64,000 bases of DNA, taken from NCBI GenBank assembly GCA_024711325.1, contig JANJTC010000001.1, forward strand, positions 329,603 to 393,602, read 5' to 3'. This DNA is from Bacteriovoracaceae bacterium. Lineage in GTDB: Bacteria > Bdellovibrionota > Bacteriovoracia > Bacteriovoracales > Bacteriovoracaceae. Position 1 is the first letter of the stretch; each line of letters begins with the position of its first letter. Under the pieces are notes generated by a model. That model saw nothing but the letters and a program-made list of their open reading frames with translations. It was not told the origin of the DNA and did not search any database. The position numbers and the translations under genes were made by a program. Of this stretch, positions 17,901 to 26,294 are shown piece after piece.

Positions 17901-19114
17901 CCGATCAGGAACGTGTTAGAAAAGCTGTGGAAGAGGCAAAAGATGAGGCCATTCGGGTTAATGGAAAAATTTTAATTGATCGCTCTTTTGAAAAATTACC
18001 AGGCTTTTGTGTTGGGCCCGCACTTTTTGAGGTGCCTCCTCATCAGGCACGTAAAAAAGAGTCGTGGGCACAGCGTGAAATCTTTGGGCCAGTCATCCAT
18101 TTAACTGAATACGAGTCTTTAATTGAAGCTGTTGAATTATTTAATGGAACTGAATACGCTTTGACAGGAGGAGTTTACTCCCAGTCACAAGATGACATTG
18201 ATTTCCTCATTAAGTTCCTTCGTGCAGGTAACCTGTATGTGAATAGGACGTGTACAGGAGCGAGGGTAGGGATTGAGCCTTTTGGCGGATTTAAGCTATC
18301 GGGGACAGGGCCAAAGGCCGGTGGCACTGATTACTTAAAAGAATTTCATTTCCTTCTTTCAACTCAAGACACTCATCGTGAAGAGCCGAAATGGGGTAAG
18401 GACAGTGGTTATCATTTAAATATACCAAGACCATCACTTATATCTGTTACTGGAAGAGTTTCGCGTTTTGAAAATTTTGGTCGCTCTTTCCTTGAACAGT
18501 ACGAACTATTCATGGGGACAGTGAATGAAAAAGATAAGGCCCAACTATCTCATTTTATCGAATGGACCAAGCTAAATCTGGATTCTTATCTAAACGGCAG
18601 GCACCTGAATTTCGTGATTCCTGGACAGTTAAGTTATAATGATAAGTCGCTAATTAAAGAGGCCGGGCTATTTGTCACTGTTGGAGCACGACCAAGCGTG
18701 AAGTCGATACATTATCTTTTTAGTGCTCTGGCATTAGGCTGCGGATTATCCATCGCATGTGTGACTGAAGAGGCCTATGCAACGTGGAAAGGTATTCTAG
18801 AACTTGCTTGGAAAGCAGGCTTTTCTAAGTCAAATATTGATTGCACGTTGATTTCACCGGATTCTCTGGGCAAATTATTTAAAGAAGCTAAATACAGCTT
18901 CGTATATGCCGGGCACTTCGTTCAATTTCAAAATGTTTTGTATAAGCAATTGCTGGATGGAGATGCCTTGAACGAAACCATGCGTTTAATCCTCTCAGAA
19001 ATTGATGGGGTTTCTCTTCATCTGCCTTCACATGTCTTGGATCAGTTCGTATGGACGAGGTCTTTGGCCATCAATACCATGAGGCATGGGGCACCTTTGG
19101 AGTTGAATGCATGA
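14954..19114 (+). CDS. putA: Bifunctional proline dehydrogenase / L-glutamate-gamma-semialdehyde dehydrogenase PutA
   Basis: The 1386-residue enzyme oxidises proline to P5C (FAD) and then to glutamate (NAD). The proline dehydrogenase barrel covers about residues 330-640, with LVKGAYWDAE and YMPIGNLLVGMAYLVRRIMENSS. The aldehyde dehydrogenase covers about 690-1180, with VIAPWNFPLAIP, E903 in TEMGGKNA and catalytic C937 in SGQKCSAASR. A further about 200-residue C-terminal domain is present, as in long PutA forms. There is no N-terminal ribbon-helix-helix, so it is probably not autorepressing. I chose GTG 14954 because GGAGG lies five bases upstream; TTG at 14924 is an alternative that adds ten residues. 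It overlaps proC by four bases. Confidence 0.95.
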   Translation: MNDKGIPVVRKRVVLDQWQVSFYEEFDSILFPDGKLHVDIDQLIQFVTRRNSGSGFRREVVIDAYPFLCAVRPEEKSIYIGTRRLSRELALLKLHEVNPVLIDQDIEKIFFKLKDHIEKISTLSPSHFPSEIEWVSMQYDLPQLLERDQWVDVDENAKEILKQLVKKVGDYRSSLFEKISDYGLTLTAQYDLIRVHLLKFLALLPSLDHDKTGKEVKRNLLESLRRLGEDSRAISLQKKRGGRQLPMYLTVVFSLGLQLASFLPAAPLAAIVRFMVRMMAKRFIAGESINTSHETLQALRDTNREATLDQLGELVVSAKEADEYFEKVLQLIHGLKQHVPKGEKNKAGILKAHVSIKVSALSHDFRPQAFEATYAKVAPRLKRILQEAEREEVFIQVDAEHYHYRDLVLSIYEKVLLETAELKDYAQTGIVVQAYLRDGSKHLMDVIELAKKRQHRMCIRLVKGAYWDAETIEGEAHQFTPPQFLNKEESDLHFRQLAYLALKHHQHIHLAIGSHNLQDHAFVESVRELRFPQAPVIEHQCLHMTYEALSHGLAKMGWPTRNYMPIGNLLVGMAYLVRRIMENSSQVGVLSIMRSHQKASGLISPVEVHLNKKKTSALHLDSFLTQLKSDFTPVRPLKIYVPYERKALELAIEEFGHSIAFRQQEMKNSGETPVICSSRPDLIIGTVKENTNADAIKAVEEAEASLLKSWWSKQSLTLYRVSVLLKAADLMLLRRNKLAAVMIYEAGKTMTEALADVDEAIDFINFYARQEIQLQLSGQKYTNRGVIAVIAPWNFPLAIPCGMTVAPLVAGNAVVLKPAEQTPLIGIELYNLLIEAGVPKDVFHLILGDGEVVGAPLVTHQRTAGVVFTGSKSVGQWIYRHSGQNMLEHYYHQIPMQKKIITEMGGKNAIIVTNNCELDETISGILSSAFGHSGQKCSAASRVIVHKEVKDALITRLVQAIRDLKVGEALDPSTSVNPLITQADQERVRKAVEEAKDEAIRVNGKILIDRSFEKLPGFCVGPALFEVPPHQARKKESWAQREIFGPVIHLTEYESLIEAVELFNGTEYALTGGVYSQSQDDIDFLIKFLRAGNLYVNRTCTGARVGIEPFGGFKLSGTGPKAGGTDYLKEFHFLLSTQDTHREEPKWGKDSGYHLNIPRPSLISVTGRVSRFENFGRSFLEQYELFMGTVNEKDKAQLSHFIEWTKLNLDSYLNGRHLNFVIPGQLSYNDKSLIKEAGLFVTVGARPSVKSIHYLFSALALGCGLSIACVTEEAYATWKGILELAWKAGFSKSNIDCTLISPDSLGKLFKEAKYSFVYAGHFVQFQNVLYKQLLDGDALNETMRLILSEIDGVSLHLPSHVLDQFVWTRSLAINTMRHGAPLELNA

Positions 19115-19896
19115 AAGTTCTAGTCCTGGGCGCAGGTAAAATGACGGAGGCCCTCCTTACAGGTTTAAAGAAGACCGAAAATCTCTCGAGTTGGGTGATC
19201 TATTCACCCTCCGGCATTTCGGCCCAAAAGCTAGCAGGCAGAGTTGGAGCACGTGCCATCAATGATCTCAATTTGATGGAGTCACCAGATTGGATTTTAA
19301 TTGGCTGCAAGCCCCAACAGTTGCCTGATCTTAGTGCCAGTCTTAATGGCAGGTTTAAAGAATCACTTTTTGTCAGCATGTTAGCTGCAGTTTCTGAAGC
19401 CGATCAGATTAAAATATTAGGTATAAAAGAGTTAATCAGGATCATGCCTAATATGCCGGTGGAATTTAATGAAGGAGTTACTTTACTCGCTTCTGATTCA
19501 TCTAAGGCGCGACTCCCTTCTTTTCAAGGCCTTTTTGCCAAGCTTGGGACTTCTATGGTCGTCACAGGATCAGAGCTGGAGGAGCTTACTTTGCTGACTG
19601 GTTCCGGCCCTGCTTTTATTTATGAATTTGCTAAAAATCTTTCGGCCTCATTTGAATCCCTGGCCGATGAGGATAGGGAGATATTAGTCAGGCAAGTGAT
19701 AAAAGGGGCCGCAAGAAATCTGAGTGCTAGCTCTGATTCTTTGAATGAGTTAACCGCAAAAGTCACCTCTAAAGGGGGAGTGACCATCGCAGTCCTGAAT
19801 TTTTGGCGTGATTCTAACCTTTCAGAGACGCTAAAGTCTGCTATTGAGGCCGGGAAAAAAAGAGCAGCTGAAATCAAGGCTACTCTTCGAAGCTAA
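19111..19896 (+). CDS. proC: Pyrroline-5-carboxylate reductase
   Basis: The 261-residue enzyme reduces P5C to proline. The Rossmann start is MKVLVLGAGKMTEALLTGL, followed by ILIGCKPQQ, RIMPNMPVEFNEGVT and the C-terminal dimer domain LLTGSGPAFIYEFAK and TSKGGVTIAVL. The ATG at 19111 overlaps the putA TGA in an ATGA, with TTGGAG upstream, so translation is coupled. Pairing a proline-synthesis enzyme with the catabolic PutA is unusual. It could let the cell return P5C to proline (a proline-P5C cycle); this is inference. Confidence 0.93.
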   Translation: MKVLVLGAGKMTEALLTGLKKTENLSSWVIYSPSGISAQKLAGRVGARAINDLNLMESPDWILIGCKPQQLPDLSASLNGRFKESLFVSMLAAVSEADQIKILGIKELIRIMPNMPVEFNEGVTLLASDSSKARLPSFQGLFAKLGTSMVVTGSELEELTLLTGSGPAFIYEFAKNLSASFESLADEDREILVRQVIKGAARNLSASSDSLNELTAKVTSKGGVTIAVLNFWRDSNLSETLKSAIEAGKKRAAEIKATLRS

Positions 19897-20392
19897 AATC
19901 TTCTTTTTCTTGATTGAGAGTTTTATAGAGTTCGCTTTGACAAAAAGTTGCCTGTACAAAATTTAAACACCGATTGATTTCTTTGTCGGATTTCTTTTTA
20001 TTCAGAAGGATACGCTGAGACTTACTTAAATTTACCAGGTGCTCTCTCAGAAGTTCGTCCACATAACCGCATGTGCAGTTTTGATCACAAGTTTTAATCA
20101 GGTCATTTACTTCTCCGGGATCGTCTAATAATGCTTCCATATCATCTTGAACGATATCCATTCGGGGACGAATTGTCCGTAAGAGTAAGGCCGCCTCATC
20201 CACATCTGGTACACATTCAAGCGGGGCCATTTCCTGGTCAAAAATTTTAGTTAGAAGCTGGTTGCCTAAAATCAGCTCACCACGGGAGAACTCCCTCGGG
20301 GCCACTTCAACCTGAGGTGTTACCTTGTTGGGCACTTTGGTGGTCGTGGAACAGGCACTTATGAGTATCAGGATTAATAATTTTTGGAACAT
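19880..20392 (-). CDS. Small Cys-containing lipoprotein of unknown function
   Basis: The 170-residue product has a type II signal peptide with lipobox LISAC (Cys14). The mature protein is helical and has cysteine pairs (LECVPD; KTCDQNCTCGY; NRCLNF; TFCQSE), compatible with disulfides. I do not recognise the family. Its 3' end overlaps the convergent proC end by 17 bases. It lies just downstream of another lipoprotein gene on the same strand (10-base gap), so the two probably form an operon. Confidence 0.75.
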   Translation of the reverse strand: MFQKLLILILISACSTTTKVPNKVTPQVEVAPREFSRGELILGNQLLTKIFDQEMAPLECVPDVDEAALLLRTIRPRMDIVQDDMEALLDDPGEVNDLIKTCDQNCTCGYVDELLREHLVNLSKSQRILLNKKKSDKEINRCLNFVQATFCQSELYKTLNQEKEDFSFEE

Positions 20393-20402
20393 ACAACTTC
20401 AT

Positions 20403-21260
20403 TCACTTTCTATGGTTTAAAAAATCTTTTATCTTAGCGGAGGCTTCTCTGCTGTGCTGATGGTTTTGGTGGAAAACAATAACTCCAGATGCCCGCTTTG
20501 ACTTTTTTATCATCTTAAGCGACCGTTCTACAATTTTTTCCGGTGTTTGGGCCAGCCAGTCAAAACTATCGAAGTCACCGGGTCGAAAGTATTTCTCATC
20601 AATTGGTTTGAAAGTCACTGACCAATCTGTCGCTTCGCTATCATCTGTTGATGCTGGACTTCTAACCGGATCTTTTAATCGGGTCTGGTGCAGATGGGCA
20701 AGGTGCTCAACGTTTTTTTCAAAAACATGAAATTCTTTAGTCGCAAGGAGACGCTGATACTCACTTTCAATATCTTTACTGGATAATGTTCTTAAGGTTC
20801 CGGTATTGACATGAAGTGCTTCAGAAATTCTCTTGATACTAAGAGCTTTAAGATATGACCCAGAAGAAAATTCGCGCACTCTTTCGGTCATTATCAAAAG
20901 TTTATTCGACGAGAGAGTCTTTGAAAGCGTCAGAATTTCTTCTTCAATCTTCTGAACTTTTGGTCTGACCGCCATGAGATTTAAATAAGTATAGGAGCGA
21001 TAGAGCTGATCTATATTCAAATCTTTTAAGGAGGAATCTAAGCGTATAAGATTTCTTTGACCAATAATGAAGTAACTATGAAGTGAGAAAAGTTTCTTAT
21101 CTATTTCTTTTACAATGAGCTGGTTTTCCTCTTTTGCGAGTCTTTCCATGGGAGCGGGAGAGAGCTGGGCAGTAGGTGCAAGGGTTTGGTTGGCAAATAA
21201 TTTAAAACCACCACATGAAGTGAGTATGATGGCCGCTCCTAAAACTGCCAATTTAGGCAT
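20403..21260 (-). CDS. Lipoprotein of unknown function, deacetylase-like C-terminal tail
   Basis: I chose ATG 21260 (AAGGAG eight bases upstream, signal starting MPKLAVLGAAIILTSC) over the upstream open start at 21296, giving 285 residues. The Cys in ILTSC is the lipobox. The middle is a long helical region (about 40-200) without known motifs. The last about 35 residues (KRASGVIVFHQNHQHSREAS) recall the LFHD...H strand-loop that closes NodB-type polysaccharide deacetylase barrels, but the rest of that fold, including the Asp-His-His metal site, is not visible. I regard a deacetylase relation as possible but unproven. Confidence 0.7.
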   Translation of the reverse strand: MPKLAVLGAAIILTSCGGFKLFANQTLAPTAQLSPAPMERLAKEENQLIVKEIDKKLFSLHSYFIIGQRNLIRLDSSLKDLNIDQLYRSYTYLNLMAVRPKVQKIEEEILTLSKTLSSNKLLIMTERVREFSSGSYLKALSIKRISEALHVNTGTLRTLSSKDIESEYQRLLATKEFHVFEKNVEHLAHLHQTRLKDPVRSPASTDDSEATDWSVTFKPIDEKYFRPGDFDSFDWLAQTPEKIVERSLKMIKKSKRASGVIVFHQNHQHSREASAKIKDFLNHRK

Positions 21261-21413
21261 TTGACTTGCTCCTTGTATTAACTGACTCTTTCGCATCGGA
21301 ATAAAAAGAGTGAAACTTGAGCAAAATGTTTTTATTGAGGCAGTCTTTGCTAGTCAATTAGATCTATTGAATTCTGGAGTAATATTAAGGATAATCAAAT
21401 GTAGGAGGATCCT

Positions 21414-21839
21414 ATGGAAGATATCCGCTCCGTCCTTTCGCAATTTCATACGAAGAAAAAAAGTACCGCTGAGACTCAGAAATCTTCTACACGTCCAGAG
21501 GCCATTGCCTTAAGTTCCGAAATACCAGATGTTTTTTTTGATGTCGTCCTACAAAAATATAAACTTAATCGGCCAGAAATCACACTTCTCATGTTTCTTT
21601 ATCGCCAGGTGTGGTGTCGCCCAAATCTTTATAAATCACATGGCATTGGACCCCTAAATTCTTATTCTGACCTTTGTACCAATCTTGGTTTATCAATAGA
21701 GGAGTTGGGGACGTATCTTCGTGTGCTGGAAAATTATGGATTCATTGAAACCGTCCGTTCGGGACAGTACTTTGTCCGTAAATTCTTTACAGAAGAATTG
21801 GATGCCCAGTTCGGACAAAATTATGATGAGTTCTTCTAA
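21414..21839 (+). CDS. Winged-helix DNA-binding protein
   Basis: The 141-residue protein has a flexible first 35 residues and then a winged-helix-like domain. Helices KYKLNRPEITLLMFLYRQV and SYSDLCTNLGLSIEELGTYLRVLENYGFIETV (turn and recognition helix) are followed by a wing strand (GQYFVRKFF). This is the layout of plasmid replication-initiator-like or GntR-like helix-turn-helix domains. The start has AGGAGG six bases upstream. The next gene, a TrmK-type methyltransferase, starts 17 bases before this stop, so they are coupled. Role as a regulator is inferred; the target is unknown. Confidence 0.75.
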   Translation: MEDIRSVLSQFHTKKKSTAETQKSSTRPEAIALSSEIPDVFFDVVLQKYKLNRPEITLLMFLYRQVWCRPNLYKSHGIGPLNSYSDLCTNLGLSIEELGTYLRVLENYGFIETVRSGQYFVRKFFTEELDAQFGQNYDEFF

Positions 21840-22485
21840 GGTAAGTCCCTTCCTTTCGGCCAGATTAAGCGCCTTAAGAAGCTATTATCAAAAACAAAAA
21901 AACATTTGGGATATTGGATGTGACCATGGTTTGTTAGGTCTGTCTTTTAGTAATGAGGAAGAGGTAGAACGCATTCATCTGGTTGATCCATCTGCGGCAG
22001 TTATCAAGGAACTTCAAAACAAGCTTAAAGATTCGTATATTACAAAGGGTGAAATTTTAATTCATCATCAACATGGTCAACAGTTAAGCATAGAAACAAC
22101 TTCAAACTGCATCTTTATTGCTGGTATGGGTGGCAAAGAAATTGGTGAAATTATCATTCATTTACTCCCGAGTCTTGATGCCACTTCCAGTGTTGTCATC
22201 TCTCCTCATAGAAAGATCCTGGAATTAAGGGCACTTTTAAGAGAACTCCCGCTGGCCCTTGTTCAGGAAGAACTGATTTTTGAAGATGGCCAATTCTATC
22301 AAATTCTCTGTCTAAGGAAGGGGGAAGGACCCAGAGTGCATCCCTATGGAAGGGACATTTGGAAAAAAGAAGTGGGGAAACATTACCGGGATCATCAAAT
22401 GAAGTACTTTGGAGTTCATGAAGACTTGGCATCTAAAGGCTATATGGAATATTTAGCGGATCCTAAGTTATTGAAATCTACTTAA
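21823..22485 (+). CDS. TrmK-family tRNA (adenine-N1)-methyltransferase
   Basis: Starting at ATG 21823 gives 220 residues (the next codon, 21826, is also ATG). The class I SAM site is IWDIGCDHGLLGLSF; the family block FIAGMGGKEIGEIIIHLLP and the SPHRKILELRALLRELPLALVQEELIFEDGQFYQI segment match the TrmK/YqfN group that methylates adenine 22 of tRNA. The C-terminal YRDHQMKYFGVHEDL fits too. Target site assignment follows the family and is not shown here. The start lies inside the preceding winged-helix gene, so translation is coupled. Confidence 0.85.
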   Translation: MMSSSKVSPFLSARLSALRSYYQKQKNIWDIGCDHGLLGLSFSNEEEVERIHLVDPSAAVIKELQNKLKDSYITKGEILIHHQHGQQLSIETTSNCIFIAGMGGKEIGEIIIHLLPSLDATSSVVISPHRKILELRALLRELPLALVQEELIFEDGQFYQILCLRKGEGPRVHPYGRDIWKKEVGKHYRDHQMKYFGVHEDLASKGYMEYLADPKLLKST

Positions 22486-22511
22486 AAATTGAAGGCGTGT
22501 TATAATAAATT

Positions 22512-24191
22512 ATGGCATCAAAAATGTTGTTTTATTATTTTGGAGATGATGAAGCTTACTATCGGGCCCTACTAGGGGAGTTCAAAAAACATACCCGCCT
22601 TGATATCGACTTTCAACGTATCTACGAAAGTAAGGAAAAAAATATTCAGGCGCTTTTTTTAAAAGTGTTTAGAAATCGTCCAGCCGCTGTATTTATTGAT
22701 TTCTCTAAGCAGCCACAGGACTACCTACACCTGGCACGAATCATAACACGGACACCATTAGAGCATAAAATCGCAACCGTTGGGCTTATTGATTATCTCT
22801 CTCCGCCAGAAGTGTTACTAGAAAGTATCGCTACAGGAGTTAACCTCACCCATATAAAGAGCGCAGAAATTTACGATGTTATTTTTAGCGTCGCTAAACT
22901 TATAGCTCCAGGAGAAATTGGCGAGCATGGTTTTGCCACCGCTAAATTAAGTGAAGATTGGGAAGCTGGCATCCCGGTTAAAATTGGATATGTGCATTCG
23001 GATGGTATCCATTTTGAAACAGATCAAAAACTGCAAAAAGGGGATAGGATCCGCTTTAACCACAACTGGACTAATAACAGGATTGTTCCTTCAAAAGAGT
23101 TTTTCATCCAGGAAGTTTCAAATACAAACATGTTTTATCATTTTAAATATAACGTGGATGCAGAATTTCTCTTCATTGATGATTTCCTTCCGCCGGAAGG
23201 GATGGATGAAGAAAAAATCAAAGAGAAAAAACAAGACCGCGAAGACCTGATCCTTTATCACCGGAAGCAATTATCTAAATGGATGGATGATAATTTATCC
23301 AGCTCCCTGGAAAAGAAGGCGAAAGTTCTAGTCGTAGACCATGATTTTCACTTCTACGATCATCAGGCAAGAACCGATAAACATGCTTACATCATAAGAT
23401 GCGTACCACATCTGGTGGATATTGGTGAAGAGCTGGACCGTCTTCAACCTCAGGTCATTGCTTTTGCCCTTGAAAAAGAAGATGTCAAAAATCCTAAAAA
23501 TACTTCTGAGCAATTAGGAATACTGGTTCAAGCACTCAAGAAAAAGTTTGAGGGAACCGAGCCTTTTTTAATTGTGTTCAATAGTAAGATGAACTCCCGG
23601 GAAATGCAGGCACAATTGCACTACACTCACTTAATGGCAACTGACCATGAACTCTCGGCCGAAATCCTGCTGCGTATGGCAGAAATCTACGAGAAGAAGA
23701 TTGCAGGCGGCCCAGCTGTGATGACCAAGCCAAAAGTTAAAGGGCATAAAAAAGTTTTCTTAAAAAAAACCAGCCCGGCATCAATCGGAGAGATCCTGAT
23801 TTCAATAAAAATTTGTAAATTATCTGAATCTGATATGATCATTCAGAGCGATGTTCCTTTACCCATTGGGCTTAATTTACACCTAAACACTCCTGTCGAA
23901 ATGTTTGTAAATATCCAACCGACTAAGGCTCAAGGTAAAGTCCCGGAGTATCACGGTCTTATCCATTCGATTGGGGAGCAAGATAAAAAATCTCTCAGGC
24001 ATTATGTAAATTCTGTTTTCTTCAGGGAGCATGATGCAAAATTGAATGATGAAACGGAGCAGTTCAAAAAGCTTAATGAAGCAAAAATGATTGAAAAAGA
24101 AAAGGCCCTGCAAGCTCAATTAGAAGCTGAAGCCCAGGAAAAGGCCGATGAGAATGAAGAGAAAGAAAACTCTGAAGAATCAGAGAATTAA
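22512..24191 (+). CDS. Large signalling-type protein with degenerate receiver-like and PilZ-like domains
   Basis: The 559-residue protein is probably cytoplasmic, with no signal. Residues about 5-130 (MLFYYFGDDEAYYRALL; PAAVFIDFSKQPQDYLHLARII) have the strand-helix order of a receiver domain but lack an evident phospho-Asp set. Residues about 270-400 (AKVLVVDHDFHFYDHQAR; PQVIAFALEKED) repeat that pattern. Near residue 150 and again near 430-510, beta-rich segments (ILISIKICKLSESDMIIQSD; GLIHSIG) look PilZ-like. The C-terminal 40 residues are acidic, Glu-rich. I do not know a named family. It may be a c-di-GMP or phospho-signal scaffold, by inference only. Confidence 0.65.
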   Translation: MASKMLFYYFGDDEAYYRALLGEFKKHTRLDIDFQRIYESKEKNIQALFLKVFRNRPAAVFIDFSKQPQDYLHLARIITRTPLEHKIATVGLIDYLSPPEVLLESIATGVNLTHIKSAEIYDVIFSVAKLIAPGEIGEHGFATAKLSEDWEAGIPVKIGYVHSDGIHFETDQKLQKGDRIRFNHNWTNNRIVPSKEFFIQEVSNTNMFYHFKYNVDAEFLFIDDFLPPEGMDEEKIKEKKQDREDLILYHRKQLSKWMDDNLSSSLEKKAKVLVVDHDFHFYDHQARTDKHAYIIRCVPHLVDIGEELDRLQPQVIAFALEKEDVKNPKNTSEQLGILVQALKKKFEGTEPFLIVFNSKMNSREMQAQLHYTHLMATDHELSAEILLRMAEIYEKKIAGGPAVMTKPKVKGHKKVFLKKTSPASIGEILISIKICKLSESDMIIQSDVPLPIGLNLHLNTPVEMFVNIQPTKAQGKVPEYHGLIHSIGEQDKKSLRHYVNSVFFREHDAKLNDETEQFKKLNEAKMIEKEKALQAQLEAEAQEKADENEEKENSEESEN

Positions 24192-24232
24192 AAATCTTTG
24201 CTTTTTTACTTTCAAGCTACTAAGGTTAGCTC

Positions 24233-24427
24233 ATGAGACTACTCAAAATCCTTCTGGTTATTTTCCTGATTTATTTTATTCGTCGCTTTATTCAGATGTA
24301 TCGAGTCATGAAGACCATTCGTGAAAATCAGGAACAAAAAGACGCAAATCAAAAGGCCCAACCTGAAAAGACAAATGAAGGTAAAAAAGATGCTATCATC
24401 GATGCTGATTTTAAAGTCGTCGATTAG
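24233..24427 (+). CDS. Small membrane protein (DUF4834-like layout)
   Basis: The 64-residue product has one N-terminal membrane helix (LLKILLVIFLIYFIRRFI) followed by a charged, Lys/Glu/Gln-rich tail ending DADFKVVD. The layout, helix then polar tail then an acidic-aromatic end, resembles small DUF4834-type proteins, but I cannot confirm it. It follows the receiver/PilZ-like gene by 41 bases and converges with tgpA. Confidence 0.6.
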   Translation: MRLLKILLVIFLIYFIRRFIQMYRVMKTIRENQEQKDANQKAQPEKTNEGKKDAIIDADFKVVD

Positions 24428-24428
24428 C

Positions 24429-26294
24429 TCATATCTTCTTGATCTTCTTTTTTAGATCTTTGACCGATAGATCAGAATCCTGAAAACTCACCATAACCAG
24501 ATCACTCCAAACGGCCAGGATAGAGGCCTTCTTGGGACCTGACAGGCCTTTTAAAAGCACTTCATTCTCGGATAATGAAACCTTGGAAAGACTAATTCCC
24601 TGCTTCTGGATCCGATTAAAGAAAAGATCCCATAACTCCTGATGATGATGAAATTCTTTCTTCTTACTTTGTTTCTTTAGAAACCACATATAAAGGCCCA
24701 TGAAAATAACCATCAGGGCCGGGATGAGTGAAAACAACCACTGTCGTTTAAATTTGAGCCTTGAAAGCCAGGCATCTTGCGTATGATAATCCATCTCTTC
24801 CAGCCACTGATAAAAGAGGAAATCCCATTGACCAAACCAAAGCTTTAAATTTCCCAAGAAACGAGGCATTCGTAAAAATGAGGCACTTCTAAGAGCACCT
24901 TCCTGTACGCTCTCAATAAAGGCATCTCCTCCTAACCGAACCCTGTCAGGAGCAATCCATTCCGTGGGATCTAAGCGTTTCCATTGACCTTCAACTAAGG
25001 CCTCCAGCCAGACATGAGCATCATTCTGAGAAATCAGATAATAATCTCCAAAATGGTTATAACTTCCTCCCATATAACCTGAGACTAAACGAGTTGGAAC
25101 ACCCTTGATTCTTAGAATCAGGGCCACGGCCGAAGCGTAATGAGAACAAAAACCGATCTTCTTATCCATAAATTCCTGCAAATTCAAACTACGTCCCGGA
25201 CTTAATGAATAGGAGAATTTTTCTTTCAAAAAATATTGCCTGATTGATTGCTCAATTTCAGAAACAGTTACACCTGAAAATGTAAGGGCAATCCGCGACT
25301 TTTCCTTTTTGGATAACGGAACCTGTACATACCGGTCTAAGCTCTCTTGATCTTCCAGCTTTTGGTCAGGCCCACCGATGACTTCATAGCGTTGAATCCA
25401 CTGATAACGTTTCTGTGCTAAGGTTCTGAGTTTTCCTAACCCTAATACTTCTCTATTGAAAGTTATGACCCGTGGGGCATCCAGAGTAAAAAAATAATCT
25501 GATCGATTATACAGCCGGAAGTTTTGTTTAATTTCTAAAGGTGATGGAGTCACACCTAAAAGATCAATTGGGGCTTCCCTGTCCTGAGGCATTTGTATCC
25601 AGTTCCAACCGTCGTTATAAGAAAGCGTGTTTCCTCTCCAGTAAAGGTCCATCTGATTAAGAGGCCTGTCTGTCATGACCTGAAAAACCGGGCCTTGATT
25701 AGGGGCCAGAGATTCGATTTGTGAAATATTCACGTCCGGAGTGTAGCCGATTTCACCAGGAGCTGTTTTATTTTGTCCAAAGGGAATGGGATTTAAGAGC
25801 CTGGGAACCAGAAAAAAAAGGAGGAAGGTGAGGGGGATCACCCAGATCATGGCCAGAAGGATGTCTTTTACTCTCCATTTTTGACCAAGATATGAATAAA
25901 AATCCCTAATTAACACCAGAAAAGAGAGACCAAAGAACGTGACATAAGAAAGGGTCTTCTCAAAAAGAGATCCCGCGGAAATGAGTAGTAAGAGCCCAAA
26001 GAAAATCATGTATCGATCTCTGATGGTTTCTTTTTCTAAGATTTTCAAAACAATAATACTGGTTAGAAAGTTAAGGCCCACTTCAGGATCAACAATTTTC
26101 CCATAAGTAATCCAGTAAGAAGCAAAGACTCCCAGAGCAAGAAAATTTCTGAAATACCTGTGAAGTTTAAACTGAAAGCTGGCAGCTATAAGCCCCAGAA
26201 CAACAAAGGCCATAGTTGAGATGGTCAGCACTTCATGCATTAAAAAGGCAAACGTCAGCAGAACGATGTATTGTTTCCAGTCAGCTCTTAACAT
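24429..26294 (-). CDS. TgpA-like transmembrane transglutaminase
   Basis: I chose ATG 26294 because GGGAG lies eight bases upstream; the open start at 26315 has its SD directly against the ATG. This gives 621 residues. The N-terminal about 190 residues hold five or six membrane helices (DUF3488/TgpA type). A periplasmic transglutaminase-like core follows with C383 in IGFCSHYASA, HVWLEALVEGQWKRLDPTEW and the downstream His/Asp. A last membrane helix lies near residue 525 and a soluble tail follows. It is the last gene of a MoxR-DUF58-TgpA unit and overlaps DUF58 by seven bases. The substrate is unknown. Confidence 0.87.
   Translation of the reverse strand: MLRADWKQYIVLLTFAFLMHEVLTISTMAFVVLGLIAASFQFKLHRYFRNFLALGVFASYWITYGKIVDPEVGLNFLTSIIVLKILEKETIRDRYMIFFGLLLLISAGSLFEKTLSYVTFFGLSFLVLIRDFYSYLGQKWRVKDILLAMIWVIPLTFLLFFLVPRLLNPIPFGQNKTAPGEIGYTPDVNISQIESLAPNQGPVFQVMTDRPLNQMDLYWRGNTLSYNDGWNWIQMPQDREAPIDLLGVTPSPLEIKQNFRLYNRSDYFFTLDAPRVITFNREVLGLGKLRTLAQKRYQWIQRYEVIGGPDQKLEDQESLDRYVQVPLSKKEKSRIALTFSGVTVSEIEQSIRQYFLKEKFSYSLSPGRSLNLQEFMDKKIGFCSHYASAVALILRIKGVPTRLVSGYMGGSYNHFGDYYLISQNDAHVWLEALVEGQWKRLDPTEWIAPDRVRLGGDAFIESVQEGALRSASFLRMPRFLGNLKLWFGQWDFLFYQWLEEMDYHTQDAWLSRLKFKRQWLFSLIPALMVIFMGLYMWFLKKQSKKKEFHHHQELWDLFFNRIQKQGISLSKVSLSENEVLLKGLSGPKKASILAVWSDLVMVSFQDSDLSVKDLKKKIKKI

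Noticed and set aside
21721..21822. Upstream part of the TrmK frame back to 21721
   Set aside because: It lies inside the winged-helix gene and its residues do not match the family; ATG 21823 is the better start.
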